Source of the DNA: Dendrocalamus latiflorus
Taxonomy: Eukaryota; Streptophyta; Magnoliopsida; Poales; Poaceae
Direction of reading: 5' to 3'
DNA length: 64,000 nt
Assembly (NCBI GenBank): GCA_017311315.1
Contig: CM029609.1
Location: 45,333,166 to 45,397,165, forward strand
In this document: positions 34,668 to 47,321 of the stretch, piece by piece
Numbering within the stretch: position 1 is the stretch's first letter
Layout of the letters: the number at the start of each line of letters is the position of its first letter
Position numbers and translations under genes: made by a program
The notes under the pieces: model-generated
Database searches by the model: none
Told to the model about the DNA's origin: nothing
What the model saw: only the letters and a program-made list of their open reading frames with translations

Positions 34668-36865
34668 CGTCCATCCACTCAAGGCGTAGCTAGTGGTGGT
34701 TCGGTCTCAGGCCCAGTCAACTAAAAATAAGATAGTGCGATCCATCCTATTATTAACTACAGTGTTACATATTAAAAAAAATTTACTTGAGATCTCGGGC
34801 TATTGTCGCAGAGGCCTGAGGCCCAACTCTGCTTCCACTTGGTTCCATGTCACCTCTCTCTCTGCGTGGCTTGCTGTCAGCCATGTCACGTCGCAACTTC
34901 AACCACCTTGGTACTTATTTACGGTTTCCATCTTGTTACTCGGAGTTTGCTGCGGAGCTATACGCACGTACCTTCCCGAGTCCTGTGACTGTTTTCAGAA
35001 CAAAGGCTTGCAGCCTTGGTCTAGCTTTATTAATTAGAAAGCAAAGCTCAGAGCTAAAGGCTGAATCTTTACTACTGGTAATGGTATTGTGTACGGCATA
35101 TGACAAATTAGCAGCTGTGACTAGTATAACGCGACATCATCTCAATCACAACGGGTATGCCCTGATACTCCCAAAAGACAAGTGTACCTGCTAAAGGCTA
35201 AAATAAACTACGACAGAAAGGCTTATACATAATCCTCTCCATCTGAAAGCCAGCACTTTGCAGGCGGCATGGGGGAGCTTATGAAAAGAAGGAAAGAACC
35301 ATGCTAGTGTCGCGGGCGCTGTTGTGCTTGTGGATGCAAAGTGTAGTCAGGCACAAGGAATAATTCCGTATCTTTGTGGATGGGGAAAGCTATACCATAC
35401 CCCTTTTGAAGTCTCAGCAAGACGGGCAGGAATACTACTCGATCATGATCCCCGCGCGTGCGTGCATGAGAGCGCGCGCGAGAGAGCGAGGAAACAGCAG
35501 GGGCGGCGCCTCCGATCCGGCGGAGGAAAAGGAAGAGCGGGGGAGCAGAGTTGCAGTTCGACGTGCGCGGCGGTAAAAAAGGATGCTGTCCGAGAGCAGG
35601 ACATGGGCGTCTCTGTCCGACAAGCTGGTTCTACGTTTCTACTCTCGCCGTTGAAGGGAGGGACAAAACGCGGCCGTCCATCTAGGATCTGATGAAGGCC
35701 CGGTCAACTGGTCAGGGCTAAGGTGACAGTACTATTAGACTGTTATCAATATTGTGTTTTAGCCGACTCAGATAAAGAGAGAAGGTATTAAATCGATTCA
35801 ATATATCGGAGGGATCGATTCCAACAAAAAATTGTATGAAATCAGACTCTACTTAGAAGTCGATTCAAAGCATTAAACAATTCGTATGAGTATTAAACAA
35901 TTACATAGAAGAGAATGCAGCTGAGAGAGAATATTATTATTTTGTGGTTTTTTTAATGTAACGTGAGTCTAAGTAGTTTAATACATTGGAGAAAAACAAA
36001 TTTATGTTTATGTGGTATGACTTTGAATCAATATAAAGATGGTCTAGTCCTATGATACGATGTTGTATACTTTCTTGAAACAAAACAAAACTTTTCTCTG
36101 AGAATAAATCAAAGTTACTATTCTTTCCGTCTTATAATCAAAGTTACTATTTTTTATCATTTTAACATGCCTGTGTGTTGACAGTTTACACACCCACAGT
36201 TCTTTCCGTTTTGTAGGAAGTAAAAAGGGAGGGAGAGAGAGAGAGAGAGAGATGATGGGGTTTGGTTAGCGCGTGGGAATCTGATTAGGAAGGAGCCGGC
36301 ACGCCACCTGAGCCCATCTGATCATGAGGTCAACCAGCCAACCAACCTTCCTTTCCTTCCACTTTACTGGCTTGCAACGAGCTTTGAGCTTTCACCCTGT
36401 TGCTGCTCGGGGACCCATGCATCTGCCTGTCTAGTAGATTTACCTATCTGCATTTTATTGTTAGTTTTATTCAGAACGTGCAGGGTAATGCTCTCAAGTG
36501 TAGATCAAGGGAAGGAGAGAAAGGAAGCTGTAAAGAATTTGACCAGCACATAAATTAAACCTTTTCTTACATGAGCTAAATAAATTAGGCCATTGGATCT
36601 CTAATCCAACAGTCACAAATCTGGATAATAGTTAAAAAGAAAACATCCGGATGATGTTTATCAACACCCAATAAATTAACACCCAATAAATTATCTACTT
36701 ATAGATCATCCAATTAAAACTACATCTCCAATGGTCAAAGTGTTTCATTCACTCTTAAATCATGCCTATATCACCGAGAAACGTCAGCAGCCAATGTGCA
36801 GTGCAATTTTCAGAGATAGGTCCATACGTACATATACAATGTTCACTCTGTAATGCAGAAACTAT
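34668..36865. other. Intergenic, no gene recognised
   Basis: 35290-35700 is a GC-rich island with several overlapping frames rich in Arg and Ser and no motif. 36230-36252 is a (GA)n run. 36113-36160 has two copies of AATCAAAGTTACTATT. I see no splice-able gene model and call none. Confidence 0.35.
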
Positions 36866-37538
36866 ATGGGAAAATTCATACTATACCACAGAGTGGCATA
36901 ATTCAGAATACCATTCCAGATATTTCCCTTCATGATATATCACTCCAAAGAAATTTTGATTTGCACAATGCCATTTCCGCTATTTTCTTGCTTTTTTCTG
37001 TTTTCTACCTTTTCAATTGTGGGAAAATGTCGTGTTTGCCACTCCAAGCCTGAATTCGAACTAAGCCCTTGCAAACTTATGAAACATGCTACATTTTTGT
37101 ATGACGATTTGATTTCAGTGATATGCACTTGAGTGCAGTGAATGTTAACTTTGTATATTTTGTTTAAGTCGTTATGTGCACTAGTGTGCTTATCTGTGAA
37201 CACCCTATACATCATCATGCTAAAAACCAGAACAATTTAAAAGTCATCTCACGCCAAAATTTCATATAATTAATTCCGTTCAAATTAAGAAACTAGTGAG
37301 CCATTACATATTTAGGAATGGAGGACAACTGGGGCGGGAGCGACTCACGCCTTGTTCTTGTTCAGGCCTAAAGGGGGCAAAAACAACTTTTCTCACACGT
37401 CAAAACGTAGGAAAAGCAGGAAAATGCAAGGAAATAGTGAAAATGATATTGTGCAAATCTAAATATGTTTGGAGTGATATATCATGGAAAATCTTCGGAG
37501 TGGTATCCCAAGCTTATATTATGAATTTTTTATAGGCC
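36866..37538. mobile_element. Fold-back element with about 150-bp arms
   Basis: The left arm (36866-37030) and right arm (37380-37538, reverse complement) share AAAATTCATA, ATACCA, CATGATATATCACTCCAAA, GATTTGCACAAT and CACTATTT-type blocks in the same order. The middle (37040-37375) is unpaired. Exact ends and target duplication are unclear. Confidence 0.7.
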
Positions 37539-39039
37539 TGTTCTTTTTTGCTGCGGCTTGTGGCTTTTGGGCTGTTTATATGAGAGATTACAGAGTAACA
37601 GAAACCCATGTGCGGTTTTTGCCAATATAAATGAAGTCAGCAAAGTATGTACCACAATTAACTAGTAGACCATATCTTAAAAAAATACTCCGTTTAAAAG
37701 TTAGTTATTGTAGAAAAAGTCGAAAAACAGCTTTTAGAAACTGAAAAGAACAGGGATGCGTGCTTAGTGACACACCGGCAGGAACTAACTGACACACAGA
37801 GAGAGCTAGAGTTCCGGTGGGTCCCACACCAACTCGAGCTCACCAGCTGCTTCCTGGGACAAACATTCCCTTCCCCAGACCTCTTTACAGAGCTTTTTTC
37901 AGATGCAAAAGGCAAGAAGATGAAGTAGGGTAGGAGTTTGCAAGGGAAAACACTAGCAACGATGATGACGGTGAATAGAAAAAGGAGAAGACGCGGCATG
38001 GAACGGCTAAACTAAAAGCGATCGAAGCGGCAGCAACGCGAGGCCTTTGTCCCCGGCCGCGGCGCCATGGCAGAACCACTTCAGCGCCGCTGTCCCCGCT
38101 TTCTGCTGGCTGGGTTGCTCGATCATTGCATAGCAAACCCCCTCCGAGCGCGCGCCAAAATTCGTGCGCGCATGATATAAGATGCTAATTAACATAACTT
38201 GGGCCCATGAATTAGAGCAAAAGGATTCTCACAAGTAAACACTAGAATTGTATTGTTTCCATTGAACTATTTCCTCTTTTATTCCCGATACAATAATAGC
38301 AGGGATATCATAGTCATTATATTCTACTCTACTATCATTGGTTTAGTAACCAATCTCCCGCCTCGCGTTTGGTCAAGATACGTCTTACACACAAGATGGA
38401 GGGAGAACTACACCATTAGAAAATTTTATTAAGATACATTTGGATTAGAGAGAGATGTATATATATACTTGCAAGTTAGCCATAAGAAATTTGGGGCATG
38501 GTTTGTACGTACCTTCGAGGTTTCTTTCTAGGCGCCACATATTCGGCGCTCCTGCTCCCGATGGTGCAGCGGGTGGTTCTTCGATCGGAGAAGAAAAGAT
38601 TCTCAGATCATCTAATTCCTAACCGAACCGCATAGGTGGCCGGTCACTGCCTATTCTATTCGATCGTGTGTTACATGTTTGACCGCGCGTGCAGCGTGTT
38701 CTAGGTGCGTGCCATGCATATGCATACATGGGTTTACGACTCACACATATGTACAATATAATCGGTGCCAAATTATTTGCATTTATATATAGTGCAGGAT
38801 GCACAAACGCGTATAGATCATCTAGTAACTTGCTCGTGAGTTGTGACATGTAAGATCAAATCTGTAACTGATTTGGTGTAGAGAGCTGAGTAATTGATCA
38901 AGCTATCGGATTGTTTGTCTATAATGATTCCGTTGTAAAGCAGATGGCTAGCTCGAAAAATTGTTGGCAGATGGTACAACTTGTGGGCTTTTTTTATCTA
39001 AGCTTGGGGGATAACGAGCCTCACCTTCTGCACTAAAAT

Positions 39040-39074
<35 letters not shown>

Positions 39075-39598
39075 CCCTCATCATTCTCCTCACTACCTTC
39101 TCTCCCAATGCGTGCTTCCCCCTCCTATATTATGCCCCCTCTCCTCCTCTCCCTCTTCTTGCCCTAAAAGAAAGCCATTGCGTTGTGCTGTGTCCATGGC
39201 CTGCTTGCATGCTGCTTAATGCTGACAATGTAAGCACATCCATCTTAGCTTATTAATTATTAGCTTATAGCTAGGGTTTGACAGGCCAGTAGATGGGGAG
39301 TGCCTGCTTGCGCCAACATTGTGGGATCAACACACGAGCCCTGGTGCTACATGACTCCTCCTGCAGTCCCCAATACACAACCACGGCTAGACCGGCAAAA
39401 GCTGCTTTATTTTCCTAGCCCACTCGCTATTTGCTTCAATCCTATCATGATAAAAAGCTCTCGCCATCGATCAGATTGTCTTGCATATGGCTAGCAACGC
39501 GACGGCACGATGTGAAGATCGATCACTAGTCGATCCATTCATGTCTTGATTAGCTTGGGATATCTAGCTAGCTTCCTAGGTGCCATGTTTGCTGATGT
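37539..39598. other. Intergenic region upstream of MIR171
   Basis: 37541-37755 is bordered by CCTGTTCTTTT and AAAAGAACAGG, probably another MITE, but without a visible duplication. 38000-38160 (minus) has a short GC-rich frame with no motif. A (GA)n run of about 28 bases lies at 39043-39070, followed by C/T-rich sequence. The primary microRNA transcript may begin anywhere here. Confidence 0.35.
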
Positions 39599-39608
39599 TA
39601 TATATAAG
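39599..39608 (+). promoter_or_regulatory. TATA box candidate for MIR171
   Basis: TTATATATAAG lies about 105 bases before the base of the microRNA hairpin. It is a good TATA match, in the right orientation and distance for a short primary transcript. Use of this site is inference. Confidence 0.45.
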
Positions 39609-39704
39609 AGAGAGCTTGTGATAAGAGAGAGGAAGAAGAAGGCTAGCTATTTGCAACGGTTGGCAGGCTGGCCTACGGCGTGATGGACTGATGGACTGCA
39701 TGGC

Positions 39705-39805
39705 GGATGGAGTGAGCGATATTGGTGAGGTTCAATCCGATGATGGGGTTTTACGCGACCGTAAATCCGTTATCTGATTGAGCCGCGCCAATATCACTTC
39801 CTTCC
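39705..39805 (+). ncRNA. MIR171: MIR171 microRNA precursor
   Basis: The 21 bases at 39775-39795 (starting TGATTGAGCCGC and ending GCCAATATC) are identical to the conserved plant miR171 as I know it. The 5' arm carries its partner at 39720-39740 (TATTGGTGAGG, then TTCAATCCGA), pairing with only a few G-U or mismatch positions and leaving the usual 2-base 3' overhang. The lower stem continues (GGAGTGA with TCACTTCC) and the loop is about 35 bases. miR171 guides cleavage of GRAS-family HAM/SCL6 mRNAs that control shoot meristems and branching. The mature sequence lies on the 3' arm, as in known MIR171 genes. The hairpin and exact match make this secure. Confidence 0.96.
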
Positions 39806-42343
39806 ACCATATATACACACAGACAGCTCTACATAATTGCAAGGTTAGATCAGTCCTTAATTTCTTGTTATTGTTCACCCCCCCTCCACCCCACCCCACC
39901 CACACACAAATATATTGTTCTAATCAGCAGCTACGTACTGTTGTTCTTGCTGCCCTAGGCAGATCAGCAGTTAAGGAGATCCTATTTGCCAGTACTGCAA
40001 TCAGTCTTTGAGAAAAGATGTTTGGCATGAAAAGCGATAGAAACATAATTGTGGTTTTATGGCCATGCAAGTGATATATGTTTGTGCTAGTCTTTTTTTA
40101 CTGACAGTTTACCAATTGAGATGATCTTGTTGTAGATGTCAAATTATATTTATCATATCTATGACAAAGTATATCGATTACATATATGCATAGGATTACT
40201 AGAAGTAATTTTGTTCGTTTTCTTCTTGATTCAGTTCTTGTTTTCTTCTTGTAGTTTGTCAAGCTCAAATTCAAGATTTAGTACTCGATTTCTTTCAAAA
40301 GGAAAAAAAGATTTAGTACTTGAGACTGATGCCATCACTAACAGAATCAGCAGGCAGCTGATAAATGCATACCCTTTGTGCAAACAAAAAAGGTCTCCTG
40401 GTTACCGGGACATTTAGGTTTGTACTTGCATAAAATATTAAGAGAATTAATCTAGCTAATCATATGCATGTTTTGCACAATATTAATTGTTCTTGATCTG
40501 TAAATGATCGATATCTTCAGTTGTGTGCTAATTAATCTTACATAGTGTGCGTAGGTCCTATGAATTTTGTGTGTGCCAAACATGCCTAGATATTTTTTGG
40601 AGTAGCTCCTTAAAAATTCATATTCCATAGGTTACAAGGATAACACACGTGTAGATGCATTCATGGCTTCGTATTAATGGTAGCGGGCGTACTTGGTTTG
40701 TTTGTGGGCGTGAGTAATTGTAAAAATCACTTACAAAATCTCAGTTTGTGTTTTAGGAGAGCATCGGTGCAAATTTCCACGAAATAGCTGTACTGTTTTC
40801 TTTGTTACCTACTCCCTTTGTTCTGGCTAGGGGTGAAAAGTGAATACGAATTATCTGTATTATCCAGTTATTGTATTCGATAGAATATAAATATGGTATA
40901 GATTTTCTCATCCGATTAACAATTTCTACTCTATTCGTATTCGAATTTACATAAAAATATAGATACAAATATGATATAAATTTTTACCATCCGAAATATT
41001 ATTTTATCCGGACTATCTATATATGTATTCGTATTCGACGAAGCAATATGCATATTTTATTACTATATAACTAATTAGCTACACAATTTTTTTAATTGAA
41101 CGTGAAGTCGTGTTTCTTTAGGTGAAGTAAATGAATTAGAATGATTAATCGTGATTGCATGAGGATAAAATATCATTAATATCTTTATACTACATAAGTT
41201 ATGATGATATCTGGATCTGACCGAATTAAATAGATATTCGATTCGTATTTGTTACATATTCGATCCGTATTCATATTCGTATTCATTTACACAATACAAA
41301 TATGAATATGATAAAGCTTGTTGGGGTTATTTTTTGTCAGGAACTGCTCGTTTTTTAATTAGAGGGAAAGAAAAATGTCACAAAATGCGCGCACGCATCA
41401 CTTATCAAAAGCAAAAGGTTTTCTATGAGATTCTAAGGTAAACACACATGCAGGGGTAGGGACTTGCCTTATCAAGTCTTTCTTGAAATTGATATAGTTT
41501 AATTTAATATTATTTTATTGATAGTTTGAAATTATTTTTAGAATCAGTCTAACGAGCCGAGCCAAAACAAAATTTAATTTCATCCAAAATCGATTCATTC
41601 AATATTTAATAAATTAACAAATATAATTAAAATAATTTTTAATCAAATCAATTAGCCTAACTGACGAGCTTTTTCTATCTCTACACAGTACACACATACC
41701 ATCAAAGCACGCACACCCCCACACACATGCAAGTACGTCCTCAGCTTTTTTTTTTCGAAAGGGGGAAAACATACAGCACGTGATACATTAGTGGGCCAGA
41801 AAAAGGCCCATACAGTCGTTGTCTCGAAAGTGTTCCGGCAGGAGCACACGTCGGAGCGGGCGGGACGGCCATGAACAACCGTAGCCAGCAAGGGCCGAAA
41901 CCGTTGCTTGTACGGGCCACCTCGCGACCGCTGCGAAACGGCGCGATCCCCTCGCCTCCAACGGCTACCGTTCGCTGCTAGCAATGCGGGCTGCGTGGGG
42001 CAGCGGCGCCGGCGCACGCAGCCTCCCTCGGCAAGGCGGCAACCGCCTCGCCGAGAAAAAGCGAGCACACCAGAGAATCCACCAAGGAAACCTCGCCAGC
42101 GAGCCAACAAACCAACCCCCACGCTGTCCCGGCACCAACCCTGGGAGCATTTCGATCTTGTTCTGTTGCTGGATGGATGGTACAAACTGAGAGAATCCTT
42201 CGCACTGCATCCCCCCATCTAGCAGGCCAAGAACGCGCCTTGAGTTCAACTCTTGAGGGTTCTTGAAAGAGTGGTTTGGTTTGTGCGCGTGGCCAACATT
42301 TCTTGGATTGGTTTCTTGGGTTCTCTTCCCTCCATGCTGTGCG
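39806..42343. other. Intergenic, AT-rich, ending in the promoter of the next gene
   Basis: 40830-41330 is dense in ATTCGTATTCG and ATACGAAT words running both ways, like a decayed MITE, without clear ends. 41760-42343 becomes GC-rich and holds the leader and promoter of the ubiquitin-fold gene. No gene is recognised in between. Confidence 0.35.
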
Positions 42344-44435
42344 ATGCCGACCAGCATCCGCTCGGCGTCCCCCGGGGCCGGCGACATTGAGCTTGCCCTC
42401 GAGGATATCGCCCGTGCCGACGCGGACTGCATCGGCGCGCTCACCTGCGGCCGCAGCAGCTTCTCCTACCACCGCCTCCCGGAGCCGCGCCTCCGCCTAA
42501 CCATCCGCAAGCTCGATGCCTCCTACTTCGGTATTACCAAATCCCATAGCCGCCTCTCTTGTTCCTGAATTGTTTGTTGCCTTAGATTCCTGATGCGACG
42601 TGGGATTGCGAATTTCTGATAAGGCGTGGTTTCTTGATCCTATGTTTAGATGTGCAAATCGCGAGATCGGCCGCGGTGTGGGAGCTCAAGGCGGCCATCG
42701 AAAGCCTGTTCATCGCTCTGTACGATGACAAGGAGAAGGCCATCTCTTGGTATGGTACATACACACTAATCTTGTTTATGATGTGGTGGTAGGATGTCGA
42801 ATTTACAAGTTATTTGCTTATTCTTAAAAAAAACTAGTTGTTTGCTTTTGTATTGCATTGTGATGCCCCAATCTGAAGACTACAAATAATTGGATTTAGA
42901 ATTTGTTATGACAAATAATGGGCTTGTTAGTTCAATTTAGAGTGAGGTTTCTTGTCAATGATGGGTTAAATGCAACTTTGATATTGGGACTTAACATTTA
43001 AGGTTTTTGCTTTGCTTGTTGTAGGCAGCACGTGTGGAGTCACTTCTACTTATGCTACAAGGACGAGAAACTGACGGATGACAAGGCAACATTGCGTGCA
43101 TTTGGTATAAGAGATGGTGATGAGGTATGTGCACTTTCCTGCTCTGCGATTGGTTCTTGGATGCATCTTTGGTACCGACTAATTCTGCTGTCTCATGAGA
43201 TCAGTGGGATCATTAATTAGATATCTTGTTGATGAAATTGTGCCATGTTTATGCACGATTACTTGTTCCATCTACAAAACTCATTATAACTTTGTTGCCT
43301 GTACACAAGATATGGCACTAATGGGGCATTTACAGAAACGATCTTTGCATATTTTGTTTGCCAACCACACAATCTCCTGCATGAGCACAACAGTAACTCA
43401 ATACAGTTCCCTTGGTTTGGTTTAACTTCTAATGATGCCAATTGCCCGATTGCGATCCTTTTGCATCAGATGCTCGTTATAGATGTTCATTACTACTATA
43501 GTCCAACACTACCTTGTGCTACTTTTGATATCAAAGGAAATTTAGGCTGTCACCATGGTCTTGCTTTTGTGTGCTTGCAATATCAAAAATGCCCCAATAA
43601 AAGCAGGCAACCACTTTTTGACAAGTGATGACTCAGTCTGCTTTCATAAGTAAATATAGGCATGCATTTCTACTACTATTCATTTTTTCAGCTTAGGGCA
43701 TTTGTAGTTGAGCTTAGTGTTTGTGCTATTTGCTATAGTAAGTTTGAAAATTTAATACTTAACATTGCAATGTGACACTTTTCAATTCCATTGACATGCC
43801 TATGAATGCCTTTTCTTATATTTCCCCCCATCATGCAGCTTCATTTTGCCCAGCATCTTTCTGTTAACTACAGCCCATGCAAGAGTCTTTCGAAAAATCA
43901 CAAGGCAGCGTCTCACAGAAGGTATCTAAGATTCTAATGGCCCTATAAGGCCTTTTGTCTACTTGATCCACATCTTCCGTTTCATAGAAGCACAAAATTT
44001 TGTATGCTCACAATTGATAACATTGCAAATAAATGAATAATATCTCATGGTAGGTCAAGGACTTCATTGGATGATTTCAGTGTCAGGTCAAGCACTTTGT
44101 TAGACGATCTCATCGAAGATGAGGGTGAGAAGAAGTTTACTGATACTAGGCGTTCTACTAGCGTTTTGGAAGAAGGTCTCTGTGTTTATCCGTACAGTGA
44201 GGAGTGCATGGAAGAAGGTCGCAAGAAGGGAAGTTTCTTCCGTGGTTGGTTCTCCTATTCTAGACTGAGAAGCAACAGGACACACTCAGAAGACGTCGTG
44301 CAATCCTCTTGTGAAAAGAAAGGTACTCGACCGAAGCTGGGGAAATGGCTGTCTTCTAAAAATCGAAGGTGCAGAATAAATGAAGGCAAACTGCACAATC
44401 TATTTGACATTTGTCAATTTAATTTACTGAAATGA
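42344..44435 (+). CDS. Ubiquitin-fold protein of the U11/U12 snRNP 25-kDa type
   Basis: Five exons, 42344-42530, 42650-42749, 43025-43124, 43839-43921 and 44054-44435, with GT-AG junctions that all keep the frame, give 283 residues. Residues about 38-139 match the U11/U12-25K pattern: SFSYHRLPEPRLRLTIRKLD, then VWELKAAIESLF, then ISWQHVWSHFYLCYKDEKL, then FGIRDGDELHFAQHLSVN. This region has a ubiquitin-like fold. In the minor spliceosome the 25K protein belongs to the U11/U12 di-snRNP that recognises U12-type introns. The remaining 140 residues are Ser/Arg/Lys-rich without a known domain, so this may be a plant paralogue with the same fold, not the core 25K subunit. The start ATG lies directly before a Ser/Pro-rich N-terminus; the earlier ATG at 42334 is out of frame. 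Confidence 0.88.
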
Positions 44436-44577
44436 AGTTCTGAAATGGATTCTTTCTTCGGTCTGTGTGCGCACTTCTTCCTACACACTGAAAAGCAGCA
44501 GACGACAAGTGGTGCCTTGCATGACTTAGAATAGGCTTTAGCCTAGGTGATCTCAAAGTTCATTGTAAATATCATAT

Positions 44578-46256
44578 TGTTGGATCGAAATAGGCAATAG
44601 AGGAGGGTGAATGTCGGTCACTTAAAAATTCAAACCCCACACGTACTAACACGAAGCTTCAACCAAGAAGCTTACTACTATCGGCCAAGAGGTAAGGTTA
44701 CTGCAGCAATTAAATGCAAAAGAGACGAAACTACAACAAGAACCTTGTTGTCCAAACCCAAAGGAAGGCAAGAAAGTACTCTCTGTTGCTTTGCCAAAGG
44801 AACTTTACTGCTCAAAAACATACTGGCCGAAGCACTCCATGGATGGCAAGCAAAAATAAAAGTAGTACCCAGTACTTTGATCCAACCGAAAGCAGCAAAG
44901 AGGACAAGCTCAATCGGCAAGAAGAAAATCAATGGATTCTTGGCTGTTTGGCTAACAAGAAAAAATAGCACTGAGACTGCATGGTTGCTTCCTGGCCGCA
45001 ACAAAGATTGAGCAAAAGAAATATTCTCATCCGAGAATCATTATGGCAGCCAAAACCAATCAGAAACTGGTAATCCGGACTGCATGCAGTAGAGATAAAA
45101 TCAGCCTAAATCAGAGATTAAACAGCAAAAATTTCAGCTGAAAACGAAGTCATTTGGACTGCATGCAAGGAGGTTGGAAATAGCACAAAAAGAAGCAAAA
45201 ATGATACTTTCTTGTGCCATCCAGTCAAAAGAACAAGTGCTAGTTACTTGGAGTGCTAGTACTGCAGAGATGAAACACTTTCGGCTGGGGAGACAAAAGA
45301 GAATAAGTAAAGCTAAAAATTCTTCATGGAGGCAGCAATTTGGCCGAGTTCTGCAAGGAGCAAATGAACAAAATAAAACAAAGAAAGAGACCACAAGCAC
45401 AACCAGACTGCAATCAAATAATTGCTCCCATGAATTATCTTAGCCAAAGGCTTTGAAATGGTTTCACATGAGACAACAAGAACCTATGCAGTCAATTGAG
45501 CAAAAACACAGTAACAAAAAGATCACAGAGAGGAACCAAGAAGTAATCCCGAAACAAACAGAGAACGTGAAATAGACATCAAAGAGACACAAGAAACTGA
45601 AACAACTCAAACATATATTGATACAGAGACATACATGATTAAAAGAGTTTTACATCTCAGCTCACTTCTCTCTCAATTTCAGCACACTATTTCTCCCTAA
45701 AATCCATTCAGACTACTAGAGAACACCCTCTCTATTTATAGCCTCCACTAATGGGTTCACCATTGTTTTACCCAATAACCTTTTGCGCTTTACTCACAAT
45801 CCACTTTCTTTAGTGCAGCTTTGCGTATTCACCAAAACGCTCCTCGCGCACCTTCTAGGAAGCTTCCTCATTTCTTGCCTTGCAAACCTCGCAGCCACCT
45901 CGAGCCCTCGCCGTCTTCGACACCTCCCGACCGTTCTGACCTCAGCGCCACCTGCACCTAGTCCGTTCCACCGTGTCTCGCCACGACTCTGTCTCGATGT
46001 CCTGCAGCCAACACAGACAAGAAACACATCAAATAGCACCGCTCGATACATGTAATCAAAATTAGCATGATAAAGCCCAAACCTGTCGAATCAAAGGAAT
46101 ACGCGTCCTAATCCATACGATCAAATTTGACCAAGTTCGACCGAGTCCGTTGCACTACGCAATGACATGGTCCGACCACACAAACCAAACTCGACTATCC
46201 TAAAACAGTGTCAATTACTCATCACCAACAAGGGGTCACGACCACATGGTCTCTCA
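44578..46256 (-). repeat. Left LTR (3' LTR) of the Sirevirus
   Basis: 1,679 bp with TG..CA ends (plus strand TGTTGGATCG to GGTCTCTCA). It is nearly identical to the LTR at 53501. Differences seen are mostly transitions, plus small indels such as a 3-bp AGA difference near 45521. Confidence 0.95.
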
Positions 46257-47321
46257 ATCTCCCCTTTGATGAGTATATTGACAAACCCAGAAAAACATGA
46301 AGTTGAGTTTGTTTGTAAAAAGTCCAACATGATCCAAAAGAAGGCAATGAAGCGAATGATCATGTCGACAGAAGGAACACTAGAACAACAACAGAAAGAG
46401 CAAATTGTTCTCCAAAGCTCTAAAAAATTCCCAAATGACTTTTTCTCCTCCTCTATTCTCCCCCTTTTGGCAATAAACACATCAAGGATGCAAAAGAGAG
46501 AATATGACATGACAATTGATGAAAATGGCTGAAGTTTGATTATTCTAAGCATTTAGAGCCATAAGAATTATCCAAAATGACCATAATGTAATACATCAAG
46601 TCATAACTCAATAAAAAGCTATCTAAATCATGACAAGATATGTATATCCCAGCTAAGCAAGATAAATGACAATCTGAAATTAAGTGCAGTTTCCGAACAT
46701 GTCAAGTCATCCATGGGCAAAGTCTAACAAAAGATATCCAAGGATGATGCAGGCCATGTCAATAAGCTAAGCGGAACCAAGAAGCTAATATGGAGTCCAA
46801 ATAGAGTGCTATACGCTCAAGAATGAAACATTGGTTCAAGTACTTGGTTTTTTTGTAGCTTAAGCAAATCGAGCACATAAAACATTTTTTTAAAGTTCAT
46901 GGTCGTTTCCAAATCGAGAAGCTGGCAAAGAAATCGTAAAATAAGCAGTCCTTAAAGCATAGATAAGATATAGAGGATACTATGGCTCAGACTGACTCTC
47001 ATCTACCCCATATGACTCTAGGACTATCAACTGCCCACCTAACACACCTAGGAGCAAACACGTACCCTGTCTACTCGGGGGTGGCCCGACCCTCGCTAGA
47101 ACCTATAAGCAGTGAGTGAGCTCAACCTAGTGAGAAGAGAGACAGCTAATAAGCAGCATCCTAGAATCATAAGATAAGAGTAAGAAGTCTAAGCAACTCG
47201 ACTAGAGGAACACTCTAACTTATGCTAGAAGGACTAAACCCAATGCACCCGTATGCAATGCAATCAGAAAGGAGTAAGAGCATAATAAATATGATAAAGT
47301 AGTAACGCACAAAGCTCCCCC
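46257..47321 (-). other. Sirevirus 3' non-coding region with repeated purine tracts
   Basis: Between the RNase H stop and the 3' LTR lie about 1.06 kb without a coding frame. On the minus strand, purine tracts occur at 46257 (AAAGGGGAGAT, next to the LTR), at 46456 (GCCAAAAGGGGGAGAATAG) and at 47313 (AGGGGGAG). Several such tracts before the 3' LTR are a known Sirevirus signature. I see no envelope-like frame. Confidence 0.75.

Noticed and set aside
37541..37756. hAT MITE with CCTGTTCTTTT ends
   Set aside because: Ends look right, but I found no 8-bp duplication, so I left it as a comment on the intergenic region.
37885..38195. Short GC-rich minus-strand gene
   Set aside because: Frames of 60-80 residues lack motifs, and I found no partner exons with plausible splice sites.
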